Shown piece by piece: positions 58,598-64,000 of a DNA stretch of 64,000 bases. This DNA comes from Methylophilaceae bacterium. GTDB taxonomy: Bacteria; Pseudomonadota; Gammaproteobacteria; Burkholderiales; Methylophilaceae. The notes under the pieces were generated by a model, which made no database searches, was not told the DNA's origin, and saw nothing but the letters and a program-made list of their open reading frames with translations. Location: positions 28,458 through 92,457 of the forward strand of contig JAOHSH010000001.1 in the NCBI GenBank assembly GCA_028122555.1, given 5' to 3'. How positions within the stretch are numbered: the stretch's first letter is position 1; every line of letters starts with the position of its first letter. The translations under genes were made by a program, and so were the position numbers.

Positions 58598-60760
58598 ATG
58601 CTCAAGGCAGTTCCATCAGAGTCTACTCAAGAAGAATCTGAAGAAATAAATATACCTTTTCAATCTGTCTCAGAAGATATTTGGGATAAAAAATATAGGC
58701 TAAAATCAAAAAAAGGTGACTTTGTTGACAAAGATATAAACGAGACTTATGGAAGAGTAGCTAAAGCTTTAGCAGATGTAGAAAAACCTGAAAAAAGAGA
58801 ATTGTGGCACAAAGAATTTTTATGGGCCTTACAGAATGGTGCAATTCCTGCTGGAAGAATAACTTCAAATGCAGGCGCGCTAGAACATAAACCAGCAACA
58901 AGCACAATTAATTGTACTGTATCTGGAATAATTGAAGATAGCATGACAGATATTTTAGATAAAGTTCATGAAGCAGGACTAACATTAAAGGCAGGTTGTG
59001 GAATTGGATATGAATACTCTACTTTAAGGCCAAAAGGAGCTTTTGTAGCTGGAGCAGGGGCTTATACGAGTGGCCCTCTTTCATTTATGGATATATATGA
59101 TCGTATGTGCTTCACTGTATCTAGTGCCGGGGGACGACGAGGAGCTCAAATGGCAACATTTGATATAGCACATCCTGATGTCACTGATTTTATTAAAGCA
59201 AAAAGGGAAGATGGTCGTCTTAGACAATTCAATTTATCCTGTTTAATTACAAAAGATTTCATGGAAGCAGTTAAGTCAAATTCAGACTGGCAACTTGCTT
59301 TTCCAGTAACAGAAAAAGAAGCTAAAGAAGATGAATTAGATTTAACAGATAGCAAAAAAGTGGTATGGAAAGACTGGCCTGTGAAAGGAAGATATTTAAC
59401 TCAAAAGAAAGGTCCTGATGCAGGAAAAGTTGCTTGTCGTGTTTACAAAACCATTAAAGCTCAACGTGTTTGGGATATCATCATGTCTTCTACTTATGAT
59501 TATGCCGAGCCAGGATTTATTCTTGTTGATCGTGTTAACGAAATGAATAATAATTGGTTTTGTGAAAATATAAGAGCTACAAATCCCTGCGGTGAACAGC
59601 CTTTACCTCCATATGGCGCATGTCTTTTAGGATCAATTAATTTAACTAAATTCGTGAAACATCCATTTAGTGATGAAGCATATTTTGACTGGGATAAATA
59701 TAAAAAAGTAGTAAGTACTTTTACTAGGATGCTTGATAATGTTGTAGAAGTAAATGGATTACCTCTTGGAAAACAAAGAGATGAAATTGCTAGAAAGAGA
59801 CGACATGGCATGGGATATCTAGGCTTAGGATCTTCTCTGAGTATGATGAAAATGGTTTATGGAGATAGTGATTCAATAAAATTTACAGAAGAAGTAACAA
59901 AGGTTTTAGCTCAGGTAGGTTGGGAAGTTGGAATTGAATTAGCAAAAGAAAAAGGTCCAGCTCCAATAATGGATGAAGACTTTGAAGTTAATGCCGAGAT
60001 GTTAGTAATGCGCCCTGAAATGAAAAAAGATGGGTATAAGATTGGTAGCAAAGTGAAGGGTAAAGTACTTTTAGGTAAATATAGCCGCTATATGCAACAA
60101 TTTCCAAAAAAACTTCAAGATCAGATTGCAGCCTCTGGAATTCGATTTACACATCATAGTTCAATTGCTCCAACTGGAACTATCTCTCTTTCACTTGCAA
60201 ATAATGCAAGTAATGGTATTGAGCCATCTTTTGCACACCACTATAGCCGAAACGTAATTAGGGAAGGAAAAAAAAGTAAAGAGAAAGTAGATGTGTTTTC
60301 TTTTGAGCTTTTAGCATACCGTCATCTTATAAATCAAAAAGCTATGCCATTTTCAGAGAAAGAAGGTGAAGTTTTACCAGAATATTTTATTGATTCATCT
60401 ACAATTAAAGCAAAAGCTCATGTTGATATACAAGCAGCTTCTCAAAAATGGATTGATAGCTCAATTTCCAAAACAATAAATGTACCTACTGACTACGATT
60501 ACGAAGATTTTAAAAATATATACTTGTATGCATATGAAAAGGGGCTAAAAGGCTGCACAACTTTTAGATTTAATCCTGAAGCATTCCAAGGCGTTTTAGT
60601 AACTGAAAAAGATTTAGAAGAAACAACATATCAATTTACTTTAGACGATGGTGCAACAATTGAAGCAAAAGGAAATGAAGAAATTGAATATGATGGAGAG
60701 ATGCATTCAGCAGCAAACTTGTATGATGCTTTGAAAGAAGGCTACTACGGAAAATTCTAA
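58598..60760 (+). CDS. nrdJ: Adenosylcobalamin-dependent (class II) ribonucleotide reductase, large subunit (NrdJa type)
   Basis: IPAGRITSNAGALEHKPATSTINCTVSG, LTLKAGCGIGYEYSTLRPKGA, NPCGEQPLPPYGACLLGSINL, APTGTISL. Confidence 0.93.
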   Translation: MLKAVPSESTQEESEEINIPFQSVSEDIWDKKYRLKSKKGDFVDKDINETYGRVAKALADVEKPEKRELWHKEFLWALQNGAIPAGRITSNAGALEHKPATSTINCTVSGIIEDSMTDILDKVHEAGLTLKAGCGIGYEYSTLRPKGAFVAGAGAYTSGPLSFMDIYDRMCFTVSSAGGRRGAQMATFDIAHPDVTDFIKAKREDGRLRQFNLSCLITKDFMEAVKSNSDWQLAFPVTEKEAKEDELDLTDSKKVVWKDWPVKGRYLTQKKGPDAGKVACRVYKTIKAQRVWDIIMSSTYDYAEPGFILVDRVNEMNNNWFCENIRATNPCGEQPLPPYGACLLGSINLTKFVKHPFSDEAYFDWDKYKKVVSTFTRMLDNVVEVNGLPLGKQRDEIARKRRHGMGYLGLGSSLSMMKMVYGDSDSIKFTEEVTKVLAQVGWEVGIELAKEKGPAPIMDEDFEVNAEMLVMRPEMKKDGYKIGSKVKGKVLLGKYSRYMQQFPKKLQDQIAASGIRFTHHSSIAPTGTISLSLANNASNGIEPSFAHHYSRNVIREGKKSKEKVDVFSFELLAYRHLINQKAMPFSEKEGEVLPEYFIDSSTIKAKAHVDIQAASQKWIDSSISKTINVPTDYDYEDFKNIYLYAYEKGLKGCTTFRFNPEAFQGVLVTEKDLEETTYQFTLDDGATIEAKGNEEIEYDGEMHSAANLYDALKEGYYGKF

Positions 60761-60772
60761 GGATTAATTAAA

Positions 60773-61450
60773 ATGGCATTAAAAATTGACAAAAAAATTG
60801 TAGCTTATACTGTTATTGATAAAGATTCAGAAGTAGAAGAAAAAGTAGAGCCAGCGGAAATATTCCAACTAGGGGATCCATTAAGTAGACCAGATCAAAT
60901 TACTGGGTCAACTTATAAAGTTAAAACTCCTGTAACTGAGCATGCGCTTTATATTACTATCAATGATGTTTTAATGAATGAAGGTACTGAACAAGAGCAC
61001 CGAAGACCATTTGAAATATTTGTTAATTCTAAAAATATGGAGCATTTTCAATGGATAGTTGCTCTAACAAGAGTCATGTCTGCGGTTTTTAGAAAAGGTG
61101 GGGATATAACTTTTCTAGTTGAAGAATTAGAAAGTGTATTCGACCCAAATGGTGGCTACTATAAAAAAGGTGGCAGATATGTTCCAAGTTTAGTAGCTGA
61201 ATTAGGTCAAGTTGTTGAACAACATTTAATTAATATTGGTATGTTAAAACAACAAGTACCAGATAAACACCAACAAAATTTAATTAATGAAAAAAAAGCA
61301 AACTTTATTAAAGAAAATCCAGATGAAATAGATTCAGATACTGGATTTCCTAATAGTTCACAATTATGTAAAAAGTGTAATGTTAAAGCCGCCATCATGA
61401 TGGACGGTTGTTTGACTTGCTTAAACTGCGGCGAAAGTAAATGTGGTTAG
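60773..61450 (+). CDS. TSCPD-domain protein; small part of split class II RNR (NrdJb type)
   Basis: RRPFEIFVNSKNMEHFQWIVALTRVMSAVFRKGGDITFLVEELESVFDPNGGYY; C-terminal CKKCNVKAAIMMDGCLTCLNCGESKCG; 12 bp after nrdJ. Confidence 0.88.
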   Translation: MALKIDKKIVAYTVIDKDSEVEEKVEPAEIFQLGDPLSRPDQITGSTYKVKTPVTEHALYITINDVLMNEGTEQEHRRPFEIFVNSKNMEHFQWIVALTRVMSAVFRKGGDITFLVEELESVFDPNGGYYKKGGRYVPSLVAELGQVVEQHLINIGMLKQQVPDKHQQNLINEKKANFIKENPDEIDSDTGFPNSSQLCKKCNVKAAIMMDGCLTCLNCGESKCG

Positions 61451-61517
61451 TTTAATATGAACTAAGGTGGTAATTTAGACTCTATTACTCCAATTCTAAT
61501 TAAAGCTAATAGGTCAT

Positions 61518-62507
61518 ATGAAAAAAATTTTATTTCTTCTTTTATTCTTTTCTTTAAGTTTAACTGCAACTCCTTCCCCAGAATTATTATTTCAATTAAA
61601 TAGATCGGTGGTTAAAGTCAACGTATCAAATAAAGAAGGTAATCATGGTGTTGGTTCTGGTGTCGTAGTTAAGAAAGATCATATTGTAACCAATTGTCAT
61701 GTTATTGCCGATGCTCAAGGAATCAATGTTAACAAATATGGTAAGAGTTATATTCCACATGCAATAATTGCAGATTGGAAAAATGATGTATGTATTTTAA
61801 AATTTAAATACCTAGAACTTGATCCAGTTAAACTTTCTTCAAACGAATCTTTAGAATATGAAACAAAAGTTTTTGGTAAAAGTTACGGTGGTAATACAGT
61901 TAAACCTCATACATCATTTGGTCGCGTAAAAGGCATTCATCAACTAAACGATTTTAAAGTAATTCAATCATCAGCTTGGTTTGCTATGGGAGCTAGTGGT
62001 GGAGGACTTTTTAACTATAAAGGTGAGTTATTAGCTATAACAACTTTTAAAACTGCTGGAAATACAGCTTTTTATTATAGTATGCCAGTTGAGATTGTAA
62101 AAAAAATACTAGCTGACGGTAAAGAATCTTCTGTTACAAAGCAACCAGAATTACCTTTCTGGGACGCACCAAGTAAAGAGCAGCCCTATTTTATGCAAGT
62201 TATAGGGCCTATAAAAACAAAATCATGGGGGATACTTAAAAAAATTACTTCGGAATGGATACAAGAGTTGCCTAAAGAAATTGAAGCACAATATCATCAT
62301 GCCTTAGCATTATATCAATTAGGAGAGTTAGTTTCTGCCAAGAATATATTAAAAAAAGTAATCAAAGAAAATAATAAACATGCCTTAGCTTATCTTTACT
62401 TGTATAAAATATCTATCAAAGAAAATCAAAAAGACGATGAAAGTTATTATAAGACTAGAGTATTAGAACTAGATAACTCGTTAATTGATCAAAAAAATGA
62501 AACTTAA
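61518..62507 (+). CDS. Secreted trypsin-like serine protease with C-terminal TPR-like region
   Basis: Signal peptide; catalytic His TNCHVI, Asp WKNDVCIL, Ser AMGASGGGLFN; helical TPR-like tail. Confidence 0.85.
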   Translation: MKKILFLLLFFSLSLTATPSPELLFQLNRSVVKVNVSNKEGNHGVGSGVVVKKDHIVTNCHVIADAQGINVNKYGKSYIPHAIIADWKNDVCILKFKYLELDPVKLSSNESLEYETKVFGKSYGGNTVKPHTSFGRVKGIHQLNDFKVIQSSAWFAMGASGGGLFNYKGELLAITTFKTAGNTAFYYSMPVEIVKKILADGKESSVTKQPELPFWDAPSKEQPYFMQVIGPIKTKSWGILKKITSEWIQELPKEIEAQYHHALALYQLGELVSAKNILKKVIKENNKHALAYLYLYKISIKENQKDDESYYKTRVLELDNSLIDQKNET

Positions 62508-62868
62508 ATTCTGTTTATTATTTTTAATTGGAAGCCTTTCCGCATGTTCTTTTGATAAAGTACCAAAAATTGGTAACTTATCTAAAATATTTTCCGAAGA
62601 AAGTGAAGAAAAATCTATTCGCCCTGAAAATTCTGTTGAATATAATTGTGAGAAGAAAAAAACATTTTTCTTAATATATTTAAATGAAAAAAAATCTGTT
62701 TGGATTATTTTCCCGAACCGAGAATTTAAACTAAATCAAGTAGATGAATCTATAAGTAAATATACTAATGATATTACTACCTTAGAAATATCTGCTGAAA
62801 AAACTCAAATTAAAAATGAAAAAGAAGTTTTATACAAAGAATGTGTAGAAAAAAAAGATGCTGAATAA
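62497..62868 (+). CDS. Small predicted lipoprotein of unknown function
   Basis: MKLKFCLLFLIGSLSACSF lipobox; start revised from 62485 (TTG) to ATG 62497; overlaps the protease gene. Confidence 0.72.
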   Translation: MKLKFCLLFLIGSLSACSFDKVPKIGNLSKIFSEESEEKSIRPENSVEYNCEKKKTFFLIYLNEKKSVWIIFPNREFKLNQVDESISKYTNDITTLEISAEKTQIKNEKEVLYKECVEKKDAE

Positions 62869-62933
62869 AGTTGATTCATTGATTAAGTTGGAGTAAATTT
62901 ATATTAAGCATTAACCAAACCATTAGGAGTGGT

Positions 62934-63134
62934 ATGGATAATAAATATGGATTAGGAAGCTCAAAAGTAGCAGTTGAGCTTCATAAAAAAAAAGATGCCA
63001 TAAAATGTCGGGCTTGTAAAAGTTCTGAACTTCATTTTTGCCCAACTATGCAAGATCATCAATGCGAAAAATGTGGAGAATGGCAAAATGATATCCCAAA
63101 CAATTATTCTACTGGTAGAAGCACAGATTATTAA
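62934..63134 (+). CDS. Small zinc-ribbon protein, 66 aa
   Basis: Two CxxC pairs: CRACKSSELHFCPTMQDHQCEKCGEW; purine-rich GGAG upstream of ATG. Confidence 0.7.
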   Translation: MDNKYGLGSSKVAVELHKKKDAIKCRACKSSELHFCPTMQDHQCEKCGEWQNDIPNNYSTGRSTDY

Positions 63135-63201
63135 TAAATAGACCGTTTAGATTCTAATAAATATAAAGTAGAATAAGCCTTTAAATAATTAAAGGTAAAA
63201 T

Positions 63202-63939
63202 ATGTTAATTCAATCAGAGTCCATTGATCTTGATACTCCAACAGGAAAAATGAGGACTTATATTCATAGGCCATCCAAGCCTGGAAAATTCCCAGTAATA
63301 TTGTTTTATTCAGAGATATTTCATCAAACAGGTCCTATTGAAAGAGCTGCTAAAATAGTTGCCAGCCAAGGGTATGTAGTTTTAGTTCCAGAAGTATTTC
63401 ATGAATTAAATCCTATAGGGACCGTCCTAGAATACGATGACGCCGGAAGAAAAAAAGGAAATGCTGACAAGGAATCTAAAGATGCTCAAGCTTATGATAG
63501 TGACAACCAAGCTATGATTGAATGGGTTAAAAAGCAAACTTGGGCAAATAATAAAATTGGTGCCATGGGCTTTTGTATTGGTGGACATTTAGCCTTTCGT
63601 GCAGCATTGAATTCTGAGGTTAAATCAACTGCTTGTTTCTACGCAACAGATTTGCATACTAACACTATTCCTAATAAAGCTAATCAACATAGTATGGATC
63701 GTTTATTAGATATTAAAGGTGAATTATTAATGATTTGGGGTAAACAAGATACTCATATACCAACAGATGCTAGAAATCAAATACACCAAAAACTATTGGA
63801 AACTGATATCGTATTCAGCTGGCATGAATTTAATGCACAACATGCTTTTATGAGAGATGAGGGAGATAGATATGACCCTGAGCTTGCAATGCTTTGCTAT
63901 CAGCTTTGCTTTAGAATGTTTTCAAGGACCTTAAATTAA
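63202..63939 (+). CDS. Dienelactone hydrolase family protein
   Basis: GAMGFCIGGHLAFRAAL (Cys nucleophile), WGKQDTHIPTDAR, HEFNAQHAFMRDE. Confidence 0.92.
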   Translation: MLIQSESIDLDTPTGKMRTYIHRPSKPGKFPVILFYSEIFHQTGPIERAAKIVASQGYVVLVPEVFHELNPIGTVLEYDDAGRKKGNADKESKDAQAYDSDNQAMIEWVKKQTWANNKIGAMGFCIGGHLAFRAALNSEVKSTACFYATDLHTNTIPNKANQHSMDRLLDIKGELLMIWGKQDTHIPTDARNQIHQKLLETDIVFSWHEFNAQHAFMRDEGDRYDPELAMLCYQLCFRMFSRTLN

Positions 63940-64000
63940 ACGCAATCTGAAAATGCTTCAAGAGAGCGATGAAATTTTGTATTCTTGCTTAGTTTGTTTG
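63936..64000 (-). CDS. C-terminal fragment of a protein running off the right edge
   Basis: Minus-strand open frame ...NKLSKNTKFHRSLEAFSDCV*, ending 4 bp inside the convergent dienelactone hydrolase gene; very short. Confidence 0.3.
   Translation of the reverse strand, partial: NKLSKNTKFHRSLEAFSDCV

Noticed and set aside
58423-58605. 60-aa minus-strand ORF in the nrdJ upstream region
   Set aside because: Overlaps the promoter/operator candidate; no coding features.

Overview
This window is an AT-rich, gene-dense bacterial core-genome segment. Gene content and order (rpe-gph-trpEGDC, metX-metW, mreBCD-mrdA-rodA, proteobacterial-type gshA, split class II RNR, TolC/WaaA) suggest a streamlined betaproteobacterium, possibly a marine OM43-type Methylophilaceae. 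That placement is inference from gene content, not a search. About 57 protein genes are supported. I saw no convincing tRNA, rRNA, CRISPR array, prophage, transposon or defence island. Additions to the ORF track: an LptM-type small lipoprotein gene (37070..37222); a truncated TPR protein at the left edge; a TPP riboswitch upstream of thiC whose ribosome-binding site sits in a hairpin; a promoter with NrdR-box-like sites upstream of the B12-dependent RNR; and two hairpin terminators. The best candidates for under-described biology are (1) a predicted periplasmic redox neighbourhood at 45.7-49.9 kb (PQQ-like beta-propeller lipoprotein with unusual active-site residues, radical SAM protein, cytochrome b561, quinoprotein-associated metallo-beta-lactamase-fold protein) and (2) an overlapping apbE / NusG-domain-II / Gx-transporter trio. 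I did not find an unambiguous, wholly new system.
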